NCBI GenBank assembly: GCA_013153635.1
Contig: JAADDZ010000015.1
Coordinates: forward strand, 84,151 to 148,150
Origin: Aquificota bacterium
Lineage (GTDB): Bacteria; Aquificota; Aquificia; Aquificales; Hydrogenothermaceae
Direction: 5' to 3'
DNA length: 64,000 nucleotides
This document shows, in pieces, positions 9,483 to 19,500 of the stretch. Positions within the stretch are counted from its first letter, which is position 1, and each line of letters begins with the position of its first letter. The notes under the pieces were generated by a model, which was not told the DNA's origin, made no database searches, and saw only the letters and a list, made by a program, of their open reading frames with translations. Both the position numbers and the translations under genes were made by a program.

Positions 9483-9845
9483 ATGAAAGAAACTTTTTTT
9501 CTAACCCCGGAAAAATTATACGAGGAGGTTAAAACTTATGTAGAAAAGGGAGTATTCTCTCTAGAGAATTTTGATAAAGCGGAATCTCCAAAAGATATAT
9601 ACATCTTCCAGCCAGCTTTTATAGAAGTTTTTGAAAAACTGTTATTTGAGCTATCAAAAGAAAATCTTAAAGAACTTACCCCAAAACTTGAAAAATTTGT
9701 AGAAGAATCCCCTTACACTGTAGAAAACAAAGAAGAGCTTATATGGGCTTTACAGCTTTGGAAAGAGAGTCCTAATGCTTCTTTTACAAAGACTTTAAAC
9801 ACTGCCAAAGCAAGAAGCAATAAGATTCATTCTGTTATCAGATAG
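9483..9845 (+). CDS. Conserved-looking hypothetical protein, 120 aa
   Basis: I do not recognise this protein. It is 120 residues, acidic in the N-terminal two thirds and predicted mainly helical (EKLYEEVKTYVEKGVFSLENFDKA, ELTPKLEKFVEE). It ends in a basic tail (KARSNKIHSVIR). There is no signal peptide, membrane segment or cysteine. A good Shine-Dalgarno (AAGGAG, 7 bases before ATG) and codon use like its neighbours support a real gene. It diverges from the PhoD gene across about 70 bases and runs tail-to-tail into carA with an 8-base overlap. Confidence 0.7.
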   Translation: MKETFFLTPEKLYEEVKTYVEKGVFSLENFDKAESPKDIYIFQPAFIEVFEKLLFELSKENLKELTPKLEKFVEESPYTVENKEELIWALQLWKESPNASFTKTLNTAKARSNKIHSVIR

Positions 9846-10980
9846 TTTTAATAAACTCTCTATCCTGTATCAATCTTTTAAACAAATCAAAAACATAAAA
9901 AGAATCGTGAGGTCCCGGCGCTCCTTCTGGGTGGTACTGAACAGAAAATACTGGATAACTTTTGAGTTTTATACCTTCTATAGTATTGTCATTTAGGTTT
10001 ATGTGGGTAATTTCTACATCTGAAGGAATAGAGTCTGGACTGGTAGCATAGTTATGATTCTGTGCGGTAATCTCAACCTTTCCAGTTTTTAAATATTTTA
10101 CCGGGTGGTTTCCTCCGTGATGTCCAAACTCGAGTTTGTAAGTCCTTCCACCGATAGCCCAAGATAAAAGCTGATGTCCTAAACATATACCGAAAATAGG
10201 TATATCAGTATGTATCAGTTTTTTTATCTGTGATATTTGATAAGAAAGAGTAGATGGGTCTCCAGGTCCATTTGATAAAAATATACCATCTGGTTTGAAG
10301 TCTATTATCTCTTTTGCTGATACATTATAAGGAAAACATGTTAAGTCAAACTCTCTTTCAGCTAAAAGTCTTAAAATATCTCTCTTTATGCCGTAATCTA
10401 TGACTGCTACTTTATGCTTTTTTTCCTCTATCTTCCGAAAACCTTTTCCTAACTGCCAATATCCTTCTTCCCATTTGTAGATATTTTTGTGAGCTACTTT
10501 CTCCACTAGATTTATCTGGGAAATATCTGGTACTTTTCTCGCTTTCTCTACAGCTTGGTAAGGAGAAATATCCCCTATACCTATGTATCCTTTCATTACA
10601 CCATGCTCTCGTAGTACTTTGACTACTGCTCTTGTATCTATGCCAAAGATACCAATTATACCGTTCTGTATTAGATACTCCTGTAGGCTTTTTACTGCCC
10701 TCCAGTTTGAGTATACAGAAGGGATATGTTTTACAACAAAACCGTTAACTTGGACTTTGTCTGACTGTATATCTTCTAGATTTATACCATAGTTTCCTAC
10801 TTCTGAAGGAGTCATTACTACTATCTGTCCCTTGTATGAAGGGTCAGTTAAGATTTCTTCATAGCCAGTCATTGATGTATTGAATATAACTTCTCCACCT
10901 GTTTCATTTAATCTAGGATTTGAGAAGGCATATCCATAAAAAAAATGTCCGTCTTCAAGAGCGAGTATGGCTCTTTCCAT
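9838..10980 (-). CDS. carA: Carbamoyl-phosphate synthase small (glutaminase) subunit
   Basis: A 380-residue protein of normal CarA length. The N-terminal small-subunit domain contains TGYEEILTDPSYKGQIV and EVGNYGIN. The class I glutamine amidotransferase domain follows, with IFLSNGPGDPS, the nucleophile Cys in GICLGHQLL and the His/Glu pair in QYHPEGAPGPHD. It passes ammonia from glutamine to the CarB large subunit for arginine and pyrimidine synthesis. It is the last gene of the leuD-usp-TPR-lipoprotein-carA operon, starting 2 bases after the lipoprotein stop. carB is not in the window. Confidence 0.96.
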   Translation of the reverse strand: MERAILALEDGHFFYGYAFSNPRLNETGGEVIFNTSMTGYEEILTDPSYKGQIVVMTPSEVGNYGINLEDIQSDKVQVNGFVVKHIPSVYSNWRAVKSLQEYLIQNGIIGIFGIDTRAVVKVLREHGVMKGYIGIGDISPYQAVEKARKVPDISQINLVEKVAHKNIYKWEEGYWQLGKGFRKIEEKKHKVAVIDYGIKRDILRLLAEREFDLTCFPYNVSAKEIIDFKPDGIFLSNGPGDPSTLSYQISQIKKLIHTDIPIFGICLGHQLLSWAIGGRTYKLEFGHHGGNHPVKYLKTGKVEITAQNHNYATSPDSIPSDVEITHINLNDNTIEGIKLKSYPVFSVQYHPEGAPGPHDSFYVFDLFKRLIQDREFIKTI

Positions 10981-10982
10981 GT

Positions 10983-11564
10983 TTACCTCTCATATATGAT
11001 TTTTTCTATCTTAAATTGGGCAACTAACTCTCCCATGTCGTATATGTAGATATTATTGCCGTCATATCTTATAAGAAGATTCTTTAGAAGAACATTTTTC
11101 AGTTTTCCATCTTTATAAATAAGGCTAAATCCGGGTTTTTCTATAATTAAACTGTCTTCAGAATTACATCTATAGCTGTCATTTTTAGAAATCATAAAGT
11201 TTTGAGTAAGTATCTTTTCTACAGAGATTCCTAGTTTTCTAAAAGGATTAGACACTTTTTTGCAGTTTTTATCTTCTTTGATACAGAACTCTTCTCCGTT
11301 TTTCTCGACAGTGGCTACCTTTTTACCTATTGGTAGGTAAAATTTCATAGTACCTCCACCATACTCATTAAAATCCCCTTTCATCAATAGATGTTTTCCA
11401 TCTATATAGACATAGGAATAAACTTTAAACGCTTTTTTAGTTTTTTGTTTTTGGAGTATCTGTGCAAAATACTCATCACAGCTCTTATAAGAAGGCTTTT
11501 TTTCTTTTTTTACTGCACAAGAGGTAATCATGATAGGAATTAACAATAGAGCTAACTTCTTCAT
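10983..11564 (-). CDS. Envelope lipoprotein, possibly LolB-like
   Basis: A 193-residue protein with a clear lipoprotein signal (KKLALLLIPIMITSC, cleavage before Cys16), so it is probably lipid-anchored in the envelope. The mature part is rich in predicted beta strands (YVYIDGKHLLMKGDF, TMKFYLPIGKKVATV, SLIYKDGKLKNVLL) with four further cysteines. I cannot assign it by motif. Its place right after a TPR protein matches the TPR-lolB order known in Pseudomonas (TPR gene, lolB, ispE), and its size and beta content suit LolA/LolB. That assignment is inference only. The start overlaps the TPR stop by 4 bases (ATGA). The Shine-Dalgarno is GGAGGTTC. Confidence 0.75.
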   Translation of the reverse strand: MKKLALLLIPIMITSCAVKKEKKPSYKSCDEYFAQILQKQKTKKAFKVYSYVYIDGKHLLMKGDFNEYGGGTMKFYLPIGKKVATVEKNGEEFCIKEDKNCKKVSNPFRKLGISVEKILTQNFMISKNDSYRCNSEDSLIIEKPGFSLIYKDGKLKNVLLKNLLIRYDGNNIYIYDMGELVAQFKIEKIIYER

Positions 11565-13270
11565 TTTTGAACCTCCAACTGTTTTAATTTTTTCAAAATC
11601 CTCTGCTTTTGATTCTTCTCTGGCTCGTTACCTGTTTTTTCTATAATCTCAAGAGCTTTTTTAAAGTATTTTATCGCTTCTTCTTTTTTCCCCATTTTTA
11701 GAAGAACTTCTGCGTAATGTTCATTTAGTACTGGGTCTTCAGGGAGCTTTTCATAGGCTTCTTTTATGTATCTGTAAGCTTTCTCTATGTCTCCTTTTTT
11801 GAAGTAACCCCAACCTAAACTGTCAAGATAAGCTGGATTGTTTGGGTCATACTGTAGAGCTTTTTTAACCAGCTCTATACCTTTATCTATGTCTATATCT
11901 CTCAAGATATAGGAATACCCTAAGTAATTAAGAGCGTCTGCATAGTTAGGTCTAATCTCTATAGCTTTTAAGAAAGCTTTTTCTGCTTTTTCCCAGTCTC
12001 CAAGTTTGTCGTAATACACGCCAAGTAAAAAGTAAGCCACTGGGTCTTCATTGTTTATCTCTAGAGCTTTTTTTACATACTCGATAGCTTTCTTTGTGTC
12101 TCCCATTCTGTCTGCTATGTCAGCCATCATCAGATATATTTTGTGGTCATTTGGTCTTATCGATAGGAGTTTTTCTAAGGTTTTTAGGGCATCTTTATAT
12201 TGGTTTAACTGTATATAAACATTGGCAAGCCTCTCTAGAACTTCTTCATTTTTAGGCTCTTCTTTTAGTATTTCTAGATATATCCTTTTCGCATCTTTGT
12301 ATCTTCCTACACTTTCGTATGCCATACCTAGTATCGTTTTTACAAAATTGTCATGAGGTCTCTTTTTAGCTAACTCTTCCATCTCCTTGACTATCTCTTG
12401 TGCCTTTCCCTCTTTTAGGTATAGGAGGAACTTTTTTAGTAAGGCTTGTCTATCACTTGGATTGAGTAAGGTTATTTTATTGATAACCTTTTCTGCTTCT
12501 TCGTATTTTCCTTGGTCTATATATACTTGAAACAGTCTGTTTAAAGCCTCTAAATCATCTGGTTTTGAATTTAAAACTTTTTTGTACACATTTTCCGCCT
12601 TTTCAAACTGTTTTGATTGGCGGTATATCTCTCCTAAAAGTACGTAAACAGGTTTAAAAGTAGGGTCTATCTCAAAAGCTTTTTCCAAAAATTCTATAGC
12701 TTTGTCTTTGTTACCTTCTACAAGGTATATCCTAGCGAGGGTATAGTATATCTTTGGTTTTTCTTCAGAGAAAACAGCAAGCTCTAGGAGGAGTTTTTTT
12801 GCTTTTTCAAACTCTTTTAGATTTATATAGGTGTTTATAAGCTCTGTTATTATTTTTTCATCTTTAGGAAATTTTTTGTAAGCCTGCTCTAAGATTTCTT
12901 TTGCTTTTTCTGGTTTCCCTGTATTTTTGTATACACTAGAAATAAATATATAAGTTTCTGGTTTGTTTGGAAATTTTTGTTTTAACTCTTCTAACAGTTT
13001 GAATGCTTCGTCCTCTTTTCCAGTATGAAGAGCTAAGGTTATGGTCTCTTTATACACCAAGAAAGTATCTGGTAATGTTTTTAGAGCTTTCTTGCAGTAG
13101 TTATAGGCTAGTTCTAAATTTTTATTTTTTTGTTCGTACTTACATGCCACATAGTAGTAGTAAGGATTTTCTGATTTAAGGTTTAAAAAAGTTTTTACAG
13201 ATGCGGCTGATAGGTTACAAGAGCTGTATATAAAGCTCAATATAATTAGGAATAGTAACTTAGTTTTCAT
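11561..13270 (-). CDS. Exported tetratricopeptide-repeat protein
   Basis: A 569-residue protein with an N-terminal signal (MKTKLLFLIILSFIYSSC). The Cys at 18 may be lipidated, though Tyr at -3 is not a canonical lipobox residue. From about residue 40 to the end it is a near-continuous solenoid of roughly 15 TPR units of 34 residues, with the typical G-Y-A-P pattern (for example KAIEFLEKAFEIDPTFKPVYVLLG and YLGYSYILRDIDIDKGIELVKKALQYDP). Such proteins are scaffolds in envelope assembly. It overlaps the universal stress gene by 11 bases and the downstream lipoprotein by 4. A role beside a LolB-like lipoprotein is suggested by synteny only. Confidence 0.88.
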   Translation of the reverse strand: MKTKLLFLIILSFIYSSCNLSAASVKTFLNLKSENPYYYYVACKYEQKNKNLELAYNYCKKALKTLPDTFLVYKETITLALHTGKEDEAFKLLEELKQKFPNKPETYIFISSVYKNTGKPEKAKEILEQAYKKFPKDEKIITELINTYINLKEFEKAKKLLLELAVFSEEKPKIYYTLARIYLVEGNKDKAIEFLEKAFEIDPTFKPVYVLLGEIYRQSKQFEKAENVYKKVLNSKPDDLEALNRLFQVYIDQGKYEEAEKVINKITLLNPSDRQALLKKFLLYLKEGKAQEIVKEMEELAKKRPHDNFVKTILGMAYESVGRYKDAKRIYLEILKEEPKNEEVLERLANVYIQLNQYKDALKTLEKLLSIRPNDHKIYLMMADIADRMGDTKKAIEYVKKALEINNEDPVAYFLLGVYYDKLGDWEKAEKAFLKAIEIRPNYADALNYLGYSYILRDIDIDKGIELVKKALQYDPNNPAYLDSLGWGYFKKGDIEKAYRYIKEAYEKLPEDPVLNEHYAEVLLKMGKKEEAIKYFKKALEIIEKTGNEPEKNQKQRILKKLKQLEVQK

Positions 13271-14159
13271 TATAATTTCTCCTTACGATGATTACTGGAA
13301 TGTTTGCTTCTTTAACTACTTTTGATGCAGTCGTCCCTATGAACAGTCTCTTTACTACAGATGTTTTTCTTTTACCGAGTATAACTATATCAGGTTGATA
13401 TATGTGAATCTCATCTATTATTGCTTCGTAAGGTGGCTCTCTCAAAATTTCATAATCCATAACGATGTTTTCTTTTTCCATCTGCTTTTGTATCTGGTTT
13501 AGTATAATCTTTTTTCTTTCTAGTACTTTTTTGTATATACCTTTAAAATGGGCAAAAGGCTCGTCAGCATCTCCATGAATGATTCTTATAATGGCATTAA
13601 ATTTTTTGGCTAGTTGTTTTGCTATCTCTAGAGCTTCTTTTGAGTTTGGCAGGAAGTCGTAGCCACAAAGTATCTTATTTATCTGGCTTAAGGGAGTACC
13701 TTTTATTACCAAGACAGACTTGCTTGCCTTTGATATTATTTTCTCTGATACTGTTCCTAGTATAAGCTTGTTTACTAGACCTTTCTTATGACTACCTATA
13801 ATTATAAGGTCTATATTATTTTCTTCTGAAAAATCAAGTATCGTATCGACTATATCTCCTGTCTCTATCAAAATCTTTGTTTTGATTCCTTTTTCTTCTA
13901 ATTTTTTCTGGTACATCTTAAGATTTTCTAGAGCTTCTTCTTTTAGTTTTTCTTCTGCAAGCTGGAGTATCTCTTCTTCATCTGGTTCAAAGAAAATTTC
14001 AAGGTTTTTGACATATACAAGGGGGGAGAGATGTTCTACAACAAATAGCAGATGTACAGTTGAGTCGAAATTCTTGGCTATGAATTCAGCAGATTTTATT
14101 ACCGCATCTGTTATCTGTGAAAAATCTACAGGTACAAGAATGTTTTCAAACACATGCAT
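13260..14159 (-). CDS. Tandem-domain universal stress protein
   Basis: A 299-residue protein made of two UspA domains. Domain 1 (residues 1-150) starts NILVPVDFSQITDAV and carries the ATP-binding motif G-x2-G-x9-G-[ST] (GSHKKGLVNKLILGTVS). Domain 2 repeats the pattern with GKRKTSVVKRLFIGTTAS. ATP-binding Usp proteins respond to starvation or redox stress. The start codon shares one base with the leuD stop (TAATG), and the 3' end overlaps the TPR gene by 11 bases, so it is embedded in a leucine/arginine/envelope operon. Its partner is unknown. Confidence 0.92.
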   Translation of the reverse strand: MHVFENILVPVDFSQITDAVIKSAEFIAKNFDSTVHLLFVVEHLSPLVYVKNLEIFFEPDEEEILQLAEEKLKEEALENLKMYQKKLEEKGIKTKILIETGDIVDTILDFSEENNIDLIIIGSHKKGLVNKLILGTVSEKIISKASKSVLVIKGTPLSQINKILCGYDFLPNSKEALEIAKQLAKKFNAIIRIIHGDADEPFAHFKGIYKKVLERKKIILNQIQKQMEKENIVMDYEILREPPYEAIIDEIHIYQPDIVILGKRKTSVVKRLFIGTTASKVVKEANIPVIIVRRNYNEN

Positions 14160-14659
14160 TAATCACCTTTTATCTGTGATTTGGCATATTCCATTAAACC
14201 ACCAGCTTCTAATACTTTTTGTAGGCTTTTGGGAAGTTTTTTTATTTTGTACTCTTTTCCTTTTGTTAGATTTTTTACTATTCCTTGTTCCATATCTATC
14301 TGTAGAATATCTCCTTCTTCAGCGTCTTTTACAATTTCTGGAGATTCTATAACAGGTATTCCTAGATTTATAGCATTTCTAAAAAATATCCTTGCAAAGG
14401 ATTCAGCGATAACAGCAGATATTCCAGCTCCTTTTATAGCTAAGGGAGCATGCTCTCTTGAAGAGCCACAACCAAAGTTTTTTCCAGCTATAATGATGTC
14501 TCCTTCTCCTACTTTTTTTGCAAAATCAGGGTCTATGTCTTCCATAACGTATTTTGCTAATTCTTTTGGGTCTGTAGTAACTAGGTGTCTTGCAGGGATT
14601 ATCTCATCTGTATTTACATCGTCTCCAAATTTCCAAACTTTACCTTTGATGGTTGACAA
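14159..14659 (-). CDS. leuD: 3-isopropylmalate dehydratase small subunit
   Basis: A 166-residue protein of the short (archaeal/thermophile-type) LeuD family. It has KFGDDVNTDEIIPARHL near the start and the hallmark GCGSSREHAP at about residues 63-72. With LeuC it isomerises 2-isopropylmalate to 3-isopropylmalate in leucine synthesis; homoaconitase small subunits look alike, so a broader aconitase-type substrate is possible. The start is TTG at 14657-14659 behind AGGAGG, 9 bases away. It heads the minus-strand operon running to carA. leuC is not in the window. Confidence 0.93.
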   Translation of the reverse strand: MSTIKGKVWKFGDDVNTDEIIPARHLVTTDPKELAKYVMEDIDPDFAKKVGEGDIIIAGKNFGCGSSREHAPLAIKGAGISAVIAESFARIFFRNAINLGIPVIESPEIVKDAEEGDILQIDMEQGIVKNLTKGKEYKIKKLPKSLQKVLEAGGLMEYAKSQIKGD

Positions 14660-14717
14660 TATTGCTTCCTCCTAGATGAATAGTGTAAATTTATTATAAC
14701 AAATATCGGAGGATTTT

Positions 14718-15746
14718 ATGAAAATCTACTTTTTCGAAATAGAAGATTGGGAAAAGCTCTATATAGAAAAAGTTGTTAAAGAAAAAGGTCTCCAAGCTGA
14801 TATAGAGTTTTTCAAAGAGCCTTTAACTCCTGCTATTGTAGACAAAATAAAAGATGCAGAAGCTATAAGTATCTTTATATATTCTAAGATTACTAAAGAG
14901 ATTATAGACAGCCTCCCAAATCTAAAGATGATAGTTACAAGGTCTGCCGGCTACGACCATATCGACATAGATTATGCAAACAAAAAGGGTATTATCGTTA
15001 GTAATGTACCCGGATACGGTGATAACACTGTGGCAGAATACACATTCGCCCTTATTTTAGCTTTGGCAAGAAAGTTAAAACCTATGATAGAGAGAACATC
15101 TAAAGGTATCTTTTCTAGAGAGGGACTTACTGGAATAGATTTGATGGGAAAAACTATCGGGATATTGGGTACAGGGAGAATCGGTAGTCATGTGGCAAAG
15201 ATTGCTAATGGTTTTGGAATGAATATCATTGCCTATGATAGAACTAGAAGAGAAGAACTGATAGAAAAATACAACGTTCAATATATGGGTCTTGAGGAAC
15301 TCCTTATGAATGCAGATATTATAACTATTCATCTTCCGTACAATAAATCCACCCATTATTTGATAAACAAATTTAATATCAAACTCACTAAGTTAGATGC
15401 GATGCTAGTAAATACCTCAAGAGGTTCTATAGTTGAGTTGGAGGCAATTGTAGAGGCATTAAAAGAGGGAAGATTAGCTGGAGGTGTAGCTTTAGATACT
15501 GTAGAGTTAGAAGAGGTTCTCCCTGAAGAAGAGGAGTTAAAAAGAGGGGACATTACAGCCATAAGAATCAAAAAAGCTATAGATAGATATTTTATTCTTC
15601 AGTCTGAAAATGTGATAATATCCCCTCATATAGCGTACAGTACAAAGGACGCTCTCCACAGGATACTTGATATAACTATAGAAAATCTGTTCTCTTGTCT
15701 TGTAGAAGGAAAACCAAGAAATGTTGTTTCAAAGGCAAGCTGTTGA
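14718..15746 (+). CDS. D-isomer 2-hydroxyacid dehydrogenase
   Basis: A 342-residue NAD-dependent oxidoreductase. The NAD-binding loop is GILGTGRIGSHVAKIA. The catalytic trio is Arg in NTSRGSIVELEA, Glu in GVALDTVELEE and His in SPHIAYST. It resembles D-lactate dehydrogenase (LdhA-type), but a glycerate or hydroxypyruvate reductase cannot be excluded. The Shine-Dalgarno is TCGGAGG. The stop overlaps the TTG start of the next gene (TTGA), so the two are translationally coupled. Because that neighbour acts on phosphoglycerate-derived compounds, D-glycerate is a reasonable alternative substrate; this is inference. Confidence 0.88.
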   Translation: MKIYFFEIEDWEKLYIEKVVKEKGLQADIEFFKEPLTPAIVDKIKDAEAISIFIYSKITKEIIDSLPNLKMIVTRSAGYDHIDIDYANKKGIIVSNVPGYGDNTVAEYTFALILALARKLKPMIERTSKGIFSREGLTGIDLMGKTIGILGTGRIGSHVAKIANGFGMNIIAYDRTRREELIEKYNVQYMGLEELLMNADIITIHLPYNKSTHYLINKFNIKLTKLDAMLVNTSRGSIVELEAIVEALKEGRLAGGVALDTVELEEVLPEEEELKRGDITAIRIKKAIDRYFILQSENVIISPHIAYSTKDALHRILDITIENLFSCLVEGKPRNVVSKASC

Positions 15747-16567
15747 AAGATATAATCATTTTTACAGATTTAGATGCTTCGTTGTTAAACCATGATGATT
15801 ATTCCTTTGAAGATGCCAAACCAGCCCTTTCTATAATAAAAAATCTAAATATTCCTTTGATTATCACCACAAGTAAAACGAGAAAAGAGATAGAAATCCT
15901 ACAAAAAGAGTTACAGATATATGACCCTTTTATAAGTGAGAATGGAGGAGGCATTTTTTTCCAAAAGGGTTATAGAGGTTTTTATATCACTAATTGTAAA
16001 TCGGTAGATAATTACTGCCTTATACAGCTTGGTAAAGCTTATTCCCAGATTGTTGATTTTGAAAAAAGGGTAATGAAAGAGATTTTACTAAAGGGTTTTT
16101 ACTTTATGTCCCTAGAAGAGATTGCAGAGCTTACAGGTCTCACGACACAGCAGGCTAAATTGGCAAAAGAACGGGAATTTACCGAGCCTTTTATACTGTA
16201 TGAAAAAGACAAGTACGCCCTTCTAGAAAAAAAAGCGGATAAAGAGGATATAAAAATAACAAAAGGTGGAAGGTTCTTTCATTTTATAGGAAAAAATCAA
16301 GATAAAGGTAAAGCTGTTAAGCTGGTTAAAGATATTTTTGAGAAAAATACAGGCAAAAAGTTCTTGTCTGTAGGGTTGGGAGATAGCAAAAATGATATTC
16401 CTATGTTGGAGGTTGTGGATATTCCTATCTTGATAAGAAAGCCTGACGGGAGTTATGAAAACTTCGAGAAAGAGGGTTTAATCAAATCTCGTTACTCTGG
16501 AAGCAGAGGTTGGAATGAAGCTATGTTTAAGGTTTTTAATCACGTAGGGATTAGCTCCCCTGAATGA
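15743..16567 (+). CDS. mpgP: HAD phosphatase, mannosyl-3-phosphoglycerate phosphatase-like
   Basis: A 274-residue HAD-superfamily (Cof/MpgP type) protein. Motif I is IIFTDLDASLL, motif II has IITTSKTRKEI, a cap contains ISENGGGIFF, and the C-terminal GGRFFHFIG and GLGDSKNDIPMLE match mannosyl-3-phosphoglycerate phosphatases. That enzyme makes mannosylglycerate, a compatible solute common in thermophiles. I place the start at TTG 15743, overlapping the previous stop (TTGA), because DIIIFTDLD begins the family fold there; 16 extra in-frame codons upstream lie inside the preceding gene. The synthase (mpgS) is not in the window. The 3' end overlaps smc by 28 bases. Confidence 0.8.
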   Translation: MKDIIIFTDLDASLLNHDDYSFEDAKPALSIIKNLNIPLIITTSKTRKEIEILQKELQIYDPFISENGGGIFFQKGYRGFYITNCKSVDNYCLIQLGKAYSQIVDFEKRVMKEILLKGFYFMSLEEIAELTGLTTQQAKLAKEREFTEPFILYEKDKYALLEKKADKEDIKITKGGRFFHFIGKNQDKGKAVKLVKDIFEKNTGKKFLSVGLGDSKNDIPMLEVVDIPILIRKPDGSYENFEKEGLIKSRYSGSRGWNEAMFKVFNHVGISSPE

Positions 16568-19500
16568 AGTTTTGATATATCTAAGGTGTATATGTTAGAT
16601 ATACCTTCTGTCGCTGTTACACCGATTAGTCTATCAGCAAAACTTGCCATTGTGTCTCTAAGGGTTACTACTATGAACTGGGCTTCTTTTGATAGTTCTT
16701 TCATCAGCTCTGCTATTTTTCGTGCATTTGCATCGTCGAGATGAGCATCAACTTCATCAAAATAATAGAAAGGAGCTGGTCTGTACTGTTGAACAGCGAA
16801 TAAGAATGCCAAAGCTGTTAATGTTTTTTCTCCTCCTGACATTATTTCTAGTCTTTTTACATCTTTTCCTCTAGGTCTTGCTTTCAAGAATACTCCTGCT
16901 TCTAGTGGGTTTTCTGGAGCTTCTAGTTCAAGATAGGCTTTTCCTCCGGGAGATAACCTCCTAAAGATTTTACCTAGATTTTTGTTTATCTCTTGGTATA
17001 CTTCCATAAATGCTTTAAATTTTTTGTCTTCTAGCTGTTGTATTAGCTCTTCTATAGATTTCTTTTCGTCTAAAAGGGTATTTACTTTTTGGTTTAAGTC
17101 TTCGTAGCGTTTTAAGGTTTCTTTGTAGTCTTCTAATGCTCTTTGATTAACTGCTCCTATATTTTTTCTAATCTCTTCTAGTTTTTTTAACTCTCTTTCT
17201 AGTACATCTAGGTCTCCTTCTTGTGCCTCTCCTGTGTATTCTAAAGTTAGCTCTTCTATAGATAAGTTTATATCTTCTATCTTCTGCTCTAGCTTACCTT
17301 TTTCTTCAAGGAGGTGGGTTATTTCTTTTGTGTAGTAGTCCTCTTTTTTTCTTAAAGATTTTAGCTGGTCTCTAATGTCCTCTATCTGGTTTATCAAGCT
17401 GTCTCTCTCTTTTTCTTTGTCTTTTAGACCTTTCCAAAGGTTTGACACTTCTTTACTTAACTGTTGTATCTTTTGGGTTATCTGTTGTACTTCTTGTTTT
17501 TTATGTTTTATCTGGTCTTCTATCTTTAGTTTTTCACTTTCTATCTGGAATATGCGGACTTTTAGGTTGTTTTCTACTTTGTCTTTTAGATTTTCTATCT
17601 GATTTTCTAGGGAGATTTTTTTCTCTCTTAGTTTATAAACCAAGTTTGTAGCATCTTCCCATTCTTTTCTAAGTTGATGGAGTCCTTCACTTTCCATTTT
17701 GTTCAGTATCTTTTGTTTTTCTTCTTTTACTAGGTTTAGCTGACTTTGTATCTTGGTTAGTTGTTTGTTTATCTCGTCTATCTTATTCTCTTCTTCAAAC
17801 TGTTTCTTTTTTATATTCACTAACTCATTTTCTAACATGTTTATTTTGTTACTTATGGATAGTATGCTTTCGTTTAGCTGTTTTCTTCTTTGGGATATAC
17901 TGTGTTCTTCTGTTTGGAGCTTGTAGATTTCTTTGTCTTTTTCTACAAGGTTTCTTTGGATATTTTTTAGCTCTTGCTCTATAGCTTCTTCTTCTTTTTT
18001 TAATCTATCGTCTTCAGCTTCTAATTTTTCTTTTTCGTTTTCTAGTGTACCTCTACCAAGTAAAGTTCCTGCTTGTTTTTGAGAACCTCCAGATATTGTT
18101 CCTGATTTTTCAAACAGCTCTCCTTTTGGGGTGACCATTCTAAAGGTTCCTATTCCTACTGCCCGTGCTGTATCAAAGTCTTCTACTAACAGGGTATCTC
18201 CAAAGACAAATCTTATAGCTTTTTCTACTTTTGAGTCGTACTCTACAAAGTCTAAAATATATCCTTTTATTCCTCTGTACCTTGGAAGCATAGGTAGATT
18301 TTGAGTTTTGATTTTGTTCAGTGGTATAAATGTTGCTCTACCTGCTTTATTTTTCTTTAGCTCTTGGATACACTCTTGGGCTACTTTGTCGTCTTCGACT
18401 ACTATATGTTTCAGTCTACCTCCTCCTGCTGTTTCTACTGCGGTAGACAGAGCTGGGTCTTTTAATCCTATAAGGTCTGCTACCTGTCCATAGACACCGG
18501 GTATATGCTTTAGGATAGATATTGACCTGTCTTCTCTTATCTGGGAGAGGGAAGCTAAGACTTGGGCTAACCTTTTGAATATCTCTTCTTTTTTTGCTCT
18601 TATCGTTTTTAGTCTATTTTCTAAGGTCTCTTTTCTTACTTTTAATCTTGTTATTTCACTTTTTATTGTGTTTAGTTTTTTTTCGTAAGTGTTTGTGTAA
18701 GAGCCTATATTTTTTTGGGTTTCTTTTAGTTTTTCAAGCTCTTGGGTTTGCTCTTCTATGGTCTTTTGGTACTGGCTGTAGGTTTCTTGTAGTTTTTTGA
18801 GCTGGAATTCTAATTGTAGTTTCTCTTTTTCTAGCTTGGATAGGGTGTGCTGAAGCTGTTTTTCTTCTTTTTCTATCTCTCCTAAGTCTATCTTTGCTTT
18901 TTGTCCACCGATTTCTATCTGATGGAGCTTTTTATTTTTCTCTTCTAGAGCTTCTTCTGCTTCTTCTAGCTGTTTTTGTATCTGTGGTAGGTCTTTTGTT
19001 AGTTGTTCTATCTGGTTTTCTAAAGATATTATCTGTTTTATTTTTTCGTCTTTTTCTTTTTGGTAATGGTTTATAGTTTCTTGTAACTGATTTATGCTGT
19101 CTTCTAACTCTTTTTTCTTTTCGTTTAATGAGCTTATCTGTGCGGTTATTGCTCCCTCTTTTTCTTTTATAGGTAGTAGTGATTCTTGTATCTGGTTTAA
19201 ACTATCTTCTAACTGTTTTATCAGGATAAATAGCTCCTTTTGTCTATCTGCATTTATGTTTTTCTCTTGTTCTAAGGATTTTATTTTGTTTTCTATCTGA
19301 TTTAAGCGGTTTAAGCTCTCTTCTTTTGCCTTCTCTAGAGTATAGAGTTTTACTGCATTGATTTTCTGTTTTGTATAAGCTATTTTTTCTTCTATCTGTG
19401 ATGCTTTCTCTGCGTTTTCTTTTTCTTCTTCTAATCTTTGGAGGTTGTGTTTTACTTCTTTTAGGACTAATTTTGCGGCGTTTAACTTTTCTTGAGTTTC

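Noticed and set aside
13882-14352. Long opposite-strand ORF across the usp/leuD junction
   Set aside because: It is a shadow of two well-identified genes, with Ser/Phe-rich low-complexity translation and no ribosome site.
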